64,000 bases of DNA from NCBI GenBank assembly GCA_019753285.1, contig JAIELD010000031.1, forward strand, positions 1 through 64,000. Reading direction: 5' to 3'. A program made the position numbers and the translations under genes. Of this stretch, positions 55,782-64,000 are shown piece by piece. Source of the stretch: Beijerinckiaceae bacterium (GTDB lineage Bacteria; Pseudomonadota; Alphaproteobacteria; Rhizobiales; Beijerinckiaceae). The stretch's first letter is position 1, and each line of letters begins with the position of its first letter. The notes under the pieces were generated by a model, which was not told where the DNA came from, did no database searches, and saw nothing but the letters and a program-made list of their open reading frames with translations.

Positions 55782-56573
55782 ATGGCGGACGAGCAGGATT
55801 TCGAGGCTGGGGAGCGGTTCGATCACGAGCCGGCCTTCGTCGTCGATGTCGATGGCTTCGGCGGGCCACTGGATCTATTGCTGACGCTTGCGCGAAAACA
55901 GCAGGTCGATCTCTCCCGCGTCTCGATCCTGGCGCTCGCCGAGCAGTATTTGCGCTTCATCGAAATGGCGCGGTCGCTGCGTCTCGAACTCGCCGCAGAC
56001 TATCTCGTCATGGCGGCTTGGCTCGCTTACCTGAAGTCTCGGCTTCTGTTGCCGATGCAGCCGAAGGATGACGAGCCGAGCGCAGAACTGCTGGCCGAGG
56101 ATCTCGCTCTGCGCCTGCAGCGGCTCGCGGCCATCAGGCTCGCGGCGCAGGCGCTTCTCGGTCGGGCCCATCTGGGGCGGGACGTGTTCGAGCGCGGTTC
56201 GCCCGAACGTGTCGAAACATCGGTCACGCCCATCTGGCAGGCGTCCATGTACGACCTGCTTTCGGCCTATGCCGATATCCGCCGCAAGAAGACAAACCCG
56301 TCATATGCGCCGGAACGGCGGGCTGTATGGTCGCTTGCGGAAGCGCGCGCGGCGCTGGAGCGGCTCATCGGCAAGGCGCTCGACTGGTCGCGGATGGACG
56401 AATTTCTGATCGCCTATCTCGACCGCCCGGAGGAGCGCCGCACCGCGCGGGCTTCGGCATTCGCGGCCAGCCTAGAACTCGTCCGCGAGGGGCGGCTCGA
56501 CATTCGGCAGGATACGGCTTTCTCCCCGATTTACGTGCGCAGGAAGCCGGCGCTTTCAGTGGTGAGGTCTTGA
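55782..56573 (+). CDS. scpA: Segregation and condensation protein A
   Basis: ScpA is the kleisin subunit of the SMC-ScpAB condensin, which organises the chromosome. The 263 residues have FGGPLDLLLTLARKQQVDL near the start (SMC-head-binding helix) and AEQYLRFIEMARSLRLELAADYLVMAAWLAYLKSRLLLP, the classic ScpA signatures. The C-terminal winged-helix end is FSPIYVRRK. The start ATG at 55782 fits. scpB starts 2 bases after its stop, so the two are co-translated. Confidence 0.94.
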   Translation: MADEQDFEAGERFDHEPAFVVDVDGFGGPLDLLLTLARKQQVDLSRVSILALAEQYLRFIEMARSLRLELAADYLVMAAWLAYLKSRLLLPMQPKDDEPSAELLAEDLALRLQRLAAIRLAAQALLGRAHLGRDVFERGSPERVETSVTPIWQASMYDLLSAYADIRRKKTNPSYAPERRAVWSLAEARAALERLIGKALDWSRMDEFLIAYLDRPEERRTARASAFAASLELVREGRLDIRQDTAFSPIYVRRKPALSVVRS

Positions 56574-56575
56574 GC

Positions 56576-57337
56576 ATGGACAGGGTTTTGAAGCTTGTCA
56601 CGCTGCCTGCCGCGCCGGATGAGGACCGCAGCGCCGTGCTCAGGCTCGAAGGACATGTCAGCGAGCAGGCGCTGCGCATCGCCGAGGCGGTCATCTTCGC
56701 ATCCGACAAGCCCGTGACGGCCGCCGCGCTCGCGCCACTGCTGCCCGCCCAATCGGTCGCGTCAGACGTGATCGAGAGGTTGGCAGAACGCTACGCCGAC
56801 CGTGGGGTCAATCTCGTCGCCGTCGCGGGTGGCTACGCGTTCCGCACCGCGCAGGACCTGGCCTTTCTCGTGGCGCGCGAGCGCGAGGAGCCGCGCAAGA
56901 TCGGACGTGCGGCGCTGGAGGTGCTCGCCATTATCGCCTACCACCAGCCGGTGACGCGCACCGAGATCGAGGACATCAGAGGCGTAGCGACCTCGAAAGG
57001 GACGCTCGATTTCCTGATGGAGTGCGGCTGGGTGCGGATGCGCGGCCGGCGGCGCACGCCGGGACGGCCCGTGACCTACGGCACCACGCCGGAATTCCTC
57101 GATCATTTCACGCTAGACCGGCTGTCGGATCTCCCCGGTATCGAGGAATTGAAGGGCGCGGGTTTCATAGACGCTGCCGCAGCCGGCGGGCTCTCGATCC
57201 CCTCGCCAGGCGACGATGGCGGTCTCCATGCCGACGAAGACGCGCTCGAAAGCGATCTCTTCTTGGCGTTGTCGGAGAGCCGGCTGGACGAGCAGGAGCC
57301 CGAACTCGATCCGCAGGATGGCCAGCCGAAGGGCTGA
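56576..57337 (+). CDS. scpB: Segregation and condensation protein B
   Basis: ScpB dimers bind ScpA in the condensin complex. The 253-residue protein has two winged-helix domains: ALRIAEAVIFASDKPVTAAALAPLL, then YAFRTAQDLAFLV and LEVLAIIAYHQPVTRTEIEDIRGV with GWVRMRGRRRTPGRPVTYGTTPEFLDHF, the family's signatures. The tracked ORF begins inside scpA; I use the ATG at 56576, preceded by GTGAGGT. An acidic, poorly conserved tail follows. tatA begins about 220 bases downstream, with nothing recognisable in between. Confidence 0.93.
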   Translation: MDRVLKLVTLPAAPDEDRSAVLRLEGHVSEQALRIAEAVIFASDKPVTAAALAPLLPAQSVASDVIERLAERYADRGVNLVAVAGGYAFRTAQDLAFLVAREREEPRKIGRAALEVLAIIAYHQPVTRTEIEDIRGVATSKGTLDFLMECGWVRMRGRRRTPGRPVTYGTTPEFLDHFTLDRLSDLPGIEELKGAGFIDAAAAGGLSIPSPGDDGGLHADEDALESDLFLALSESRLDEQEPELDPQDGQPKG

Positions 57338-57556
57338 CCGGCCTGCGTCAGGCGGATGCAGCGCCGCCCATGCGGACAGTAGCGCTTGTTTTTCGATGCC
57401 GCGGGCTTTACCTTGTGACGAGTGGGAGCGATCGTGGTCGGCTCCGCGCGCCATCGAGGGCCGAAGCGCCGATGGTGGACAAACGAACATGAGAGCGAAA
57501 TCGAGCTGCGGCACCGGTTGGCCCGGCGGGATTTCGACAATCTGGAGTTGATCGAT

Positions 57557-57790
57557 ATGGGTGCCTGGGGAATTGGACACTGGCTGGTTGTCGCGCTCGT
57601 CGTCATGGTGCTGTTTGGCGGCCGCGGCAAGATTTCCGGTATCATGGGCGACTTTGCGCAGGGCATCAAAGCCTTCAAGAAGGGTCTGTCCGAGGATGAG
57701 ACCGCAGAGGCCAAGACGCCTGGAGAACTGAAATCCGTTGCCGAACAGACGTCTCCGAAAGTGGACAAGACGGCGGAACACAAGGTCTGA
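57557..57790 (+). CDS. tatA: Twin-arginine translocase subunit TatA
   Basis: TatA forms the protein-conducting part of the Tat pathway that exports folded proteins. The 77 residues are the usual single helix plus amphipathic helix and acidic tail: [44 protein letters not shown]. The tracked ORF starts 45 codons upstream without family similarity. The tatA-tatB-tatC order is complete, with spacings of 31 and 5 bases. At least two Tat-type signals occur in this window (the CPFC protein and the oxidase-fold protein). Confidence 0.95.
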   Translation: MGAWGIGHWLVVALVVMVLFGGRGKISGIMGDFAQGIKAFKKGLSEDETAEAKTPGELKSVAEQTSPKVDKTAEHKV

Positions 57791-57821
57791 TCCTGCTGCT
57801 CCAGACGAGATTTGACCGTTC

Positions 57822-58517
57822 ATGTTTGACATTGGCGCAGGCGAACTGCTGATCATCGGCGTCGTGGCCCTCGTCGTCATCGGGCCGAAGGAGTTGCCCG
57901 GCGTGCTGAGGCAGGTCGGCAAGGCCACCGCGAAGATGCGGCAAATGGCCGGCGAGTTTCGCGCCCAGTTCGACGAAGCGATGCGCGAGGCTGAACTAGA
58001 GGACGCCAAGAAGCAGATCAGCGGCATCAAGGATCAGGTCGCGGGGCTCAATCCGCTCACCGACTTGAAGAACGAGATCCACAGCTCGGCAACGATGCTG
58101 AACACGCCGTACACGCCGGTCGAGACCGCATCGCCCATAGCGCCGCTCGACGTGAGCGCCCTGCCGAAGGTGGCGGCGAACGACACCGAGGCGGTAAAGC
58201 CGAAGTCCACCCGCAAGAAAGCTGTTACGCCATCCGTCGCTGCCGCAGCGACACCAGCGAGCGAGACCCCCTCTGCGGAGCTGCCCGCAGCTTCGCCTAA
58301 GGCGGCGGCAAAGAAGCGGACGGCGACGACCGAGCCAACGGTGGTTCAAACGCCGAAGGCTGCTGCGAAGAAGCCGGCCGTCAAGGCTGTCAAATCCGCG
58401 GCCAAGCCGGCGCGTCCCGCAGTCGTCGCTTCGATCGCGCCCGCCATCGAGGCCAAGGCAGAGCCCGCCCCGCCGACCCGCTATCGCGCGAAAAAGACCC
58501 AATCCGGGAAAAGCTGA
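57822..58517 (+). CDS. tatB: Twin-arginine translocase subunit TatB
   Basis: TatB pairs with TatC in substrate recognition. MFDIGAGELLIIGVVALVVIGPKELPGVLRQVGKATAKMRQMAGEF is the TatB membrane helix and amphipathic helix, including the conserved glutamate and GPKELP. The 231 residues end in a long Lys/Pro/Ala-rich tail (KAAAKKPAVKAVKSAAKP), a frequent and variable feature of rhizobial TatB. Confidence 0.94.
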   Translation: MFDIGAGELLIIGVVALVVIGPKELPGVLRQVGKATAKMRQMAGEFRAQFDEAMREAELEDAKKQISGIKDQVAGLNPLTDLKNEIHSSATMLNTPYTPVETASPIAPLDVSALPKVAANDTEAVKPKSTRKKAVTPSVAAAATPASETPSAELPAASPKAAAKKRTATTEPTVVQTPKAAAKKPAVKAVKSAAKPARPAVVASIAPAIEAKAEPAPPTRYRAKKTQSGKS

Positions 58518-58522
58518 GTTAG

Positions 58523-59308
58523 ATGAGTGAGATAGACATCGAGGCCAGCAGAGCGCCGCTGATCGATCACCTGATCGAACTGCGGACCCGGCTCATCCGC
58601 GCCCTGATCGCGTTCGTGATCGGTTTCATCGTCTGCTACATGTTTGCCAAGGAAATCTACCAGTTCCTCGTCATTCCTTATGGTTGGGCGGCTGGCGGCA
58701 TCGAAAAGGCGCAGCTTCAGGCGACGGGACCGCTGGAAAACCTGTTCACCCACCTCAAGATCGGCGCGTTCGGCTCGGCATTCATCACATTTCCCATCGT
58801 CGCCAACGAAATCTACAAATTCGTGACGCCGGGCCTCTACAAGAACGAACGCGAGGCGTTCCTTCCCTATCTCTTTGCCACTCCCGTCCTGTTCACCATC
58901 GGCGCGGCGATCGTCTACTTCGTCGCGATGCCGATGCTGATGGCGTTTTCGATCAGCCAGTCAGTCGAGGCGGCACCCGGAGTCGCGGCGATCAAGCTCG
59001 ATATCCGCGTCAGTGAATATCTGTCGCTCATCATGACGCTGATCTTTGCCTTCGGCGTGATGTTCCAGCTTCCCGTGGTGCTGACGCTTCTGGCGCAGGC
59101 CGGCATCATCACTGGCGATTTCCTGGTCGAGAAACGCCGTTACGCCATCCTTCTCGTCTTCATCGCAGCGGCGATCCTTGCACCGCCCGACGTGCCGAGC
59201 ATGCTCGCCTTGGCGATTCCGACCGTGCTGCTCTACGAGGGCTCGATCTACGCGGTGCGCATCGTCGAGAAGCGGCGCAACGCGGTCGATGCCGCGCATA
59301 ATCCCTGA
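58523..59308 (+). CDS. tatC: Twin-arginine translocase subunit TatC
   Basis: TatC binds the twin-arginine signal. The 261-residue protein has about six membrane helices with PLIDHLIELRTRLIRALIAFVIGF at the start, FITFPIVANEIYKFVTPGLYKNER (the conserved inter-helix region) and ILAPPDVPSMLALAIPTVLLYEGSIYAV near the end. It is the last gene of tatABC. A short dispersed repeat and serS follow. Confidence 0.96.
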   Translation: MSEIDIEASRAPLIDHLIELRTRLIRALIAFVIGFIVCYMFAKEIYQFLVIPYGWAAGGIEKAQLQATGPLENLFTHLKIGAFGSAFITFPIVANEIYKFVTPGLYKNEREAFLPYLFATPVLFTIGAAIVYFVAMPMLMAFSISQSVEAAPGVAAIKLDIRVSEYLSLIMTLIFAFGVMFQLPVVLTLLAQAGIITGDFLVEKRRYAILLVFIAAAILAPPDVPSMLALAIPTVLLYEGSIYAVRIVEKRRNAVDAAHNP

Positions 59309-59453
59309 CGCCTCACTGAATTGATGGTTTGTGGATCTCGAATAGCGCAGGCGGCTTTCGGGATTGATGCAGAGCTGGCGTCGTCGTTTGGCTGCCCATG
59401 CGGCCGCCTGTCCTTTTTCCAACTTTCTCCTTGAATGCGGCGCTTCGGCCCGC

Positions 59454-59495
59454 TACCCCCCACCCTGACCCTCCCCGCCGCAAGCGGGGGAGGGA
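59454..59495. repeat. Short G/C-rich intergenic repeat with inverted arms
   Basis: CCCTCCCCGC and GCGGGGGAGGG are near-perfect inverted arms inside ACCCTGACCCTCCCCGCC...GGAGGGAC. Such sequences are dispersed in intergenic regions of many alphaproteobacteria. The tracked serS extension (59435) runs through it and is not real coding sequence. Confidence 0.65.
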
Positions 59496-59530
59496 CACGC
59501 TCAGCAGCGAGATCGAGGCCGGCGGTTATC

Positions 59531-60808
59531 ATGTTCGACGTAAGATGGATTCGCGACAACGCTGATGCTTTTGACACCGGCCTGACGCGTCGCGGACTGG
59601 AACCGCTATCGGCTCGGGTCCTGAAGCTAGACGATGAGCGCAAGGCCGTCGTCTCCGAGCTGCAGCTCGCGCAGGAGCGCCGCAACGCCGCATCCAAGGA
59701 AATCGGCAAGGCGATGGCCGCCAAGGATGCGGCGCTGGCCGAGATAATCAAGACCGAGGTCGCGGGCCTCAAGGACAAGATTGCTGCCGGAGAGACCCAG
59801 CAGGCGCGCATCGATGGCGAGCTCCGCGAGCTGCTTGCCGGCATTCCCAACACGCCGAAAGTTGACGTGCCTGACGGCGCGGACGAGCATGGCAATGTCG
59901 AGTATCGCCGCCATGGCGAGAAGCCCAAGCTCGATTTTCAGCCGAAGCAGCATTTCGAGCTGGGCGAGGCGCTTGGCCTGCTGGATTTCGAGGCCGCCGC
60001 ACGCATGTCGGGTGCACGCTTCGTCGTGATCAAAGGGCAGCTTGCTCGCCTGGAGCGTGCCATCGGCCAGTTCATGCTCGATCTGCACACCAGGGAGCAC
60101 GGCTATCTGGAGGTCAACCCGCCGCTCATGGTGCGGGACGACGCGATGTTCGGCACGGCGCAATTGCCGAAGTTCAGGGATGATCAGTTTGCTGTTACTG
60201 GTGAACGCTGGCTCATCCCGACCGCGGAAGTTCCGCTCACCAATCTCGTTCGCGAGCAGATCCTCGCCGAAGACCAGCTTCCCCTTCGCTTCACGGCCCT
60301 CACGCCCTGCTTCCGCGCGGAGGCCGGTGCTGCGGGCAGGGACACGCGCGGCATGCTGCGCCAGCACCAGTTCAACAAGGTCGAACTCGTCTCGATCACC
60401 ACGCTGGAGGAGAGCGCGGCAGAGCATGAGCGCATGCTCGCCTGCGCCGAGAAAGTGCTGCAGAAGCTCGGCCTCCATTACCGCGTCATGACGCTCTGCA
60501 CGGGCGATATGGGCTTCGCCAGCCAGAAAACCTACGATATCGAGGTCTGGATGCCGGGGCAGGACACCTATCGCGAGATTTCGAGCTGCTCGGTCTGTGG
60601 CGATTTCCAGGCCCGCCGCATGCAGGCGCGCTTCAAATCAAAGCAGGGCAAGACCGAATTCGTCCACACGCTCAACGGCTCGGGCGTTGCCGTCGGCCGC
60701 GCGCTGATCGCCGTCATGGAGAACTACCAGAACGCCGATGGCTCGATCACTGTGCCGGACGCTCTTGCTCCCTATATGGGCGGCCTCACTCATATCGGGA
60801 AAGCCTGA
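59531..60808 (+). CDS. serS: Seryl-tRNA synthetase
   Basis: Class II synthetase of 425 residues. The N-terminal coiled-coil that contacts the tRNA-Ser long arm is visible ([30 protein letters not shown]). Motif 2 is in [37 protein letters not shown], and motif 3 in [19 protein letters not shown]. Start ATG 59531 ([14 protein letters not shown]) is used because the tracked N-terminal extension is translated intergenic repeat. surE begins 4 bases after its stop. Confidence 0.97.
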   Translation: MFDVRWIRDNADAFDTGLTRRGLEPLSARVLKLDDERKAVVSELQLAQERRNAASKEIGKAMAAKDAALAEIIKTEVAGLKDKIAAGETQQARIDGELRELLAGIPNTPKVDVPDGADEHGNVEYRRHGEKPKLDFQPKQHFELGEALGLLDFEAAARMSGARFVVIKGQLARLERAIGQFMLDLHTREHGYLEVNPPLMVRDDAMFGTAQLPKFRDDQFAVTGERWLIPTAEVPLTNLVREQILAEDQLPLRFTALTPCFRAEAGAAGRDTRGMLRQHQFNKVELVSITTLEESAAEHERMLACAEKVLQKLGLHYRVMTLCTGDMGFASQKTYDIEVWMPGQDTYREISSCSVCGDFQARRMQARFKSKQGKTEFVHTLNGSGVAVGRALIAVMENYQNADGSITVPDALAPYMGGLTHIGKA

Positions 60809-60812
60809 CACC

Positions 60813-61625
60813 ATGCGCATTCTGGTCACGAACGATGACGGCATTCACGCGCCCGGCCTTGCGGCGCTGGAGCGCATCGCGCTCGCCATCGCGCCCGAAG
60901 CCTATGTCTATGTCGTCGCGCCCGAGACCGACCAGAGCGGCGTCTCGCACTCGCTGTCGCTGAACGATCCGCTTCGCCTTCGCCGCATCGACGATCGGCA
61001 TTTCGCGGTGAAGGGCACGCCGACCGATTGCGTGATTCTCGGCGTTCATCACGTTCTCAAAGGCGAAAAGCCCGATCTCGTGCTCTCAGGCGTCAATCGC
61101 GGCCAGAACGTCGCGGAGGACGTGACTTATTCAGGCACCATCGCGGCCGCAATCGAAGGGACGACGCTCGGCATCCGCTCGATTGCGATGAGCCAGAGCT
61201 ATGCGCCCGGCGGCGACCACAATACTCCGACCCCGGTCCGTTGGGATGTCGCTGAAACACACGGACCGGCCGTGGTTCGCCATATCCTGAAGGCCGGCAT
61301 CGAGCCCGGCATCGTCGTCAACGTCAACTTCCCGAACTGCGCGCCAGACGAGGTCGAGGGCATCGCCGCGACCGTGCAAGGCTATCGCGGACCCAATCTC
61401 CTGCGCATCGACGAGCGCAAGGATGGGCGCGGCAACGCCTATTTCTGGGTCGGATTCGCGCGGCCTGCCTTCGATGTCCATGAAGGCACCGATCTACATG
61501 CGCTGAGGCACAACCGCATTTCCGTGACGCCGCTGAAGCTCGACCTCACCGATCTGCCGAGCGTGACGCATTTCGCGCAGAGCTTCGAGGGTGAAACGCT
61601 TCGCGCCTCCGCCCCGGCAAAATGA
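60813..61625 (+). CDS. surE: 5'/3'-nucleotidase SurE
   Basis: A 270-residue metal-dependent phosphatase active on nucleoside monophosphates, implicated in stationary-phase survival. The N-terminal [16 protein letters not shown] carries the metal-binding aspartate pair. [30 protein letters not shown] and [28 protein letters not shown] are family signatures. It starts 4 bases after serS and overlaps pcm in ATGA style. The surE-pcm-M23 order is a long-conserved set. Confidence 0.96.
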   Translation: MRILVTNDDGIHAPGLAALERIALAIAPEAYVYVVAPETDQSGVSHSLSLNDPLRLRRIDDRHFAVKGTPTDCVILGVHHVLKGEKPDLVLSGVNRGQNVAEDVTYSGTIAAAIEGTTLGIRSIAMSQSYAPGGDHNTPTPVRWDVAETHGPAVVRHILKAGIEPGIVVNVNFPNCAPDEVEGIAATVQGYRGPNLLRIDERKDGRGNAYFWVGFARPAFDVHEGTDLHALRHNRISVTPLKLDLTDLPSVTHFAQSFEGETLRASAPAK

Positions 61626-62404
61626 CGTCGACGCCGAGACCGTTCGCGCCCAAACCGCTGATCAGCAGCTTCGCGAGCAGCGCCAGCCGTGCGGAAGGGA
61701 GCGTCTTCCAGCCTGAAGGCCGGCTCAACCTGATGCCTGAGGACAGCGCGCAGGCGGCGGACATGGATATGGCGCGCTTCATCATGGCGCTGCGGGCGAG
61801 GGGCCTGCGCAACACCGCGCTCATGGACGCATTCGAAAAGGTGCCCCGGCGTGAATTTTTCGCCGAAGAGCTTCGCCCCTACGTCTATGCCGACATCGCC
61901 CTGCCGATTGCCTGCGGCGAGCAGGCAACATCCGCGCACGTCATCGCGCATGTGCTCAACCAGGCCGTGCTTCTGCCGCAAACGCGGGTGCTGGAGATTG
62001 GCACAGGCTCCGGCTACCAGACGGCGCTCATCGCTTCCATGGTGGAAAGCATCGTCAGCATCGAGCGCTACAGGACGCTCGCAGGGCCGGCGCGCAAGGC
62101 GCTTCGGCAGTTGGGCCTCAACAATGCCGAGTTGCGCGTCGGCAACGGATTGTCGCGGCACGATCTGCCCACGGGCAAATTCGACTTCATCATCCTCAAT
62201 GGTGAGGTCGCCGCTCTGCCGGAGGCGGTGATCGATTGCCTTGCCGAAGACGGCATTCTCATCGCTCCGATGATTCTCGAGGCTGACGGCAAACGGTCGC
62301 AGGAGTTGCGGAGAATCGCCGTGCGCGAGGATGGCCTCCATGTGGAATCGTTCGCCGCGGGGCGATTCAGCCCGTTGATCGATGCAAGAAGCGTAGCTCT
62401 TTGA
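61622..62404 (+). CDS. Protein-L-isoaspartate O-methyltransferase family protein, divergent
   Basis: SAM-dependent methyltransferase fold ([19 protein letters not shown] near residue 123, then [34 protein letters not shown]). Position after surE supports the pcm family. Two things differ from standard Pcm: the segment normally reading GQTISQPYIVA is [12 protein letters not shown] here, and the post-motif is [14 protein letters not shown]. From the ATG at 61622, which overlaps surE, the protein has 260 residues with about 45 extra N-terminal ones; internal ATGs at 61733 or 61763 give a more usual length. Repair activity is therefore not assured, so no symbol is given. Confidence 0.8.
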   Translation: MTSTPRPFAPKPLISSFASSASRAEGSVFQPEGRLNLMPEDSAQAADMDMARFIMALRARGLRNTALMDAFEKVPRREFFAEELRPYVYADIALPIACGEQATSAHVIAHVLNQAVLLPQTRVLEIGTGSGYQTALIASMVESIVSIERYRTLAGPARKALRQLGLNNAELRVGNGLSRHDLPTGKFDFIILNGEVAALPEAVIDCLAEDGILIAPMILEADGKRSQELRRIAVREDGLHVESFAAGRFSPLIDARSVAL

Positions 62405-62544
62405 TCCTGCTGCGCTCACGATCGTGCCAAGGCCGCCTCGTCGCGCGCCCTGGCTGCATTTTACGACCGCCGTCAACCAAGACTTAACCTGAACATGATC
62501 TTAATGCTCGGCAGTAATGTTGCGTGAAGTCGGGTTGTAAAAGC

Positions 62545-64000
62545 ATGCGTAAACGCCCTGGGTACCCCATTGCAATCCGGACGTCGCGGTTCGCCGTCAC
62601 GGTTCTTCTCGCCACGGTTTGTGCTGGATGCAGTTCGAACCTCGCGCGCTTCGACGGCGACCCCTTTTCCAACCCCTTCATCAACCGCAATGACAGCATC
62701 GCGACCGGCTCGGTGCGCCCTGCGCAGCAGCGCCTGTCCCATGCGCAGCAGCCATACCGCCAACCTTCGCCCGCGGTCGGCCGTGTCTCGGCTGCGCCGC
62801 TTCCCGCACCCGGCACCAGCGCCATCGGTCAGTTGAAGGTGCGTCCTGCGACGCCGGTCTCGGTCACGCAGACTCAACGGAGCGCCGCAGCCAAAGCAGC
62901 CCAGCCCATTCATACCGGCACCATCGCCGCGAAGGCCGCGCCCGGCTGGAGCACGAAGGGCGGCACGCCGATCACGCTGAAGCAGGGCGAAACGGTCGAG
63001 ACGGTCGCCAATCGATATGGCGTGCCGGCGTCGGTCATTCTGCACGTCAACGGCATGTCGTCATCCTCGCAGGCTGTGCCCGGCAAGCTGCTGATCATTC
63101 CGACATACAGCGCCACACTCCGCCATGGCGAAGAGGCAGATGCCGGTCTTGCACAAAAGGCCGCCGCGCTGATCCCGGCCTTGCAGGCTGATCGACCGTT
63201 CCTCAAGGCAGGCGCTCATCTCCATCTTGCGTTCAATGGCGAGACGAGCGATGCGCCGGGGGCCGAACTCATCGACAACACCGCCTTGCTCGCCTTCACG
63301 TCCGAGCCCGGCGCGCGGGCTCCTGCACCGAAGAAGGTCCGCTCAGTCGCCAACATCGCCGCGCCGATCTCGATCAAGCCGCCTCTGGCCGTGACCCAGC
63401 CGGCACCCGTCAAGGCCGCCGCGAAGCCCGTTACGGTCAAGGCTGCGGCGACGAAGCCAGCCACTCCTTCCAAGGTCGCCGTTAAGGCTCCGGCCAAGCC
63501 GGCTGCGTCCAAGGTCGTGGCGCAACCCGCTCGCATTCTTGCGGCTGCTCCTGCCAGGCATCCGACCGCCAAACCGGTCGTGGCAGCGGCAAAGCCGCAA
63601 AAGGCAGCGCAGCCCGTAAAGTCCGCAAAGGTCGATACGAAACCCAAGGCGATCGCATCCGTGCCTGCAAAGACGACCAGCCCGGTCGCCAGTGCGAAGC
63701 CAGCCGCCAAGCATGCCGTGATGGCGTCAGCCGTAAAGAAGGTACCTGCCGTGGCGGTGAAGGCGCCAGCAAAGCCGGTCGCCGTCGCGTCTGTCGCGCC
63801 CAAACCGGCGAAGCCGGAGGTTCAGCCGAGCGAGATCAGCGCCTATGCCGCTGATACCACCGCAACGGGCAGCCTGCCGCCTGCCGCCATTCCGCCGGGA
63901 GACAACGGCGTGTTCCGCTGGCCGGCGCGTGGCCGCATCATCTCGAGCTTCGGCTCGAAGGATATTTCCGGCACCAATAACGGCATAAACATCTCGATGC
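62545..64000 (+). CDS. LysM/M23 peptidoglycan-binding lipoprotein, NlpD-like (3' end cut by window)
   Basis: No ORF is in the track because no stop is reached; reading from the ATG at 62545 gives 485 residues, open at the window end. The start MRKRPGYPIAIRTSRFAVTV leads to a lipobox-like CAGC. A LysM domain is at about residues 150-195 (ITLKQGETVETVANRYGVPASVILHVNG, then PGKLLIIP). A long Ala/Lys/Pro linker follows, then GVFRWPARGRIISSFGSKDISGTNNGINIS, the start of an M23/LytM domain. Such proteins activate amidases at division. The position after surE and pcm matches. Confidence 0.9.
   Translation, partial: MRKRPGYPIAIRTSRFAVTVLLATVCAGCSSNLARFDGDPFSNPFINRNDSIATGSVRPAQQRLSHAQQPYRQPSPAVGRVSAAPLPAPGTSAIGQLKVRPATPVSVTQTQRSAAAKAAQPIHTGTIAAKAAPGWSTKGGTPITLKQGETVETVANRYGVPASVILHVNGMSSSSQAVPGKLLIIPTYSATLRHGEEADAGLAQKAAALIPALQADRPFLKAGAHLHLAFNGETSDAPGAELIDNTALLAFTSEPGARAPAPKKVRSVANIAAPISIKPPLAVTQPAPVKAAAKPVTVKAAATKPATPSKVAVKAPAKPAASKVVAQPARILAAAPARHPTAKPVVAAAKPQKAAQPVKSAKVDTKPKAIASVPAKTTSPVASAKPAAKHAVMASAVKKVPAVAVKAPAKPVAVASVAPKPAKPEVQPSEISAYAADTTATGSLPPAAIPPGDNGVFRWPARGRIISSFGSKDISGTNNGINISM

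Noticed and set aside
63400-63800. Repetitive Ala/Lys/Pro coding stretch, considered as a DNA tandem repeat
   Set aside because: Low-complexity linker codons without a fixed repeat unit; explained by the NlpD-like linker.

Overview
This window reads as a chromosomal segment of an alphaproteobacterium of the order Hyphomicrobiales (Rhizobiales). The DNA is GC-rich and coding-dense. Several gene neighbourhoods are the ones I associate with that order: recG/sdhE/mfd, glnB-glnA, tig-clpP-clpX-lon, purM-purN divergent from a CDP-alcohol phosphatidyltransferase-perM-hdaA-ppk-ppx run, rnd/aspS, erpA/dgt-argS-SPOR-nagZ-scpA-scpB-tatABC, and serS-surE-pcm-M23 peptidase. The family or genus cannot be fixed from sequence reading alone. 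I see no phage, plasmid, IS element or CRISPR array; most of the window is core genome.

Layout. 1-8.4 kb: the recG start (truncated by the window edge), sdhE, mfd, a secreted gamma-glutamyltransferase and convergent parE. 8.7-13 kb: a four-gene minus-strand operon (alkaline phosphatase, a small Tat-exported CPFC protein, an ABC ATPase and an FtsX-type permease) behind a clear Pho box. 13.2-18 kb: an unknown polytopic membrane protein, the glnB-glnA nitrogen-control pair with a sigma-54-like promoter, and a Tat-exported multicopper-oxidase-fold protein that has lost most copper ligands. 18.2-25 kb: tRNA-Leu(TAG) and the protein-quality-control run tig, clpP, clpX, lon, with terminators and candidate regulatory sites, including a TTAA-N7-TTAA CtrA-type box upstream of clpX.

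25-34.6 kb: mixed metabolism (KgtP-like transporter, lipoproteins, ABC-F protein, DinB-fold protein, ndk, a stand-alone molybdopterin oxidoreductase, purN, purM). 34.7-46 kb: lipid synthase-like protein, PerM, HdaA, polyphosphate kinase and exopolyphosphatase, a chemoreceptor placed between ppx and rnd, then rnd and aspS. 46-49.3 kb: the most accessory-looking stretch, where an intergenic palindromic repeat is followed by two glycosyltransferases and a membrane acyltransferase in overlapping frames. 49.3-64 kb: Fe-S carrier, dGTPase-like protein, argS, SPOR protein, nagZ, scpAB, tatABC, serS, surE, a divergent pcm, and the 5' part of a LysM/M23 lipoprotein cut by the window end.

How the parts connect. 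Phosphate starvation (PhoB) appears to drive phoA together with an ABC/Tat cassette resembling zinc-linked cassettes of other proteobacteria. Nitrogen status controls glnBA. TatABC is encoded here and at least two Tat-type substrates (CPFC protein, oxidase-fold protein) are in the same window. HdaA, ClpXP and a CtrA-type box connect to cell-cycle control. No wholly new defence or mobile system was found; the best leads are the Pho-box operon, the clpX CtrA box, the degenerate multicopper protein and the glycosyltransferase/acyltransferase island.
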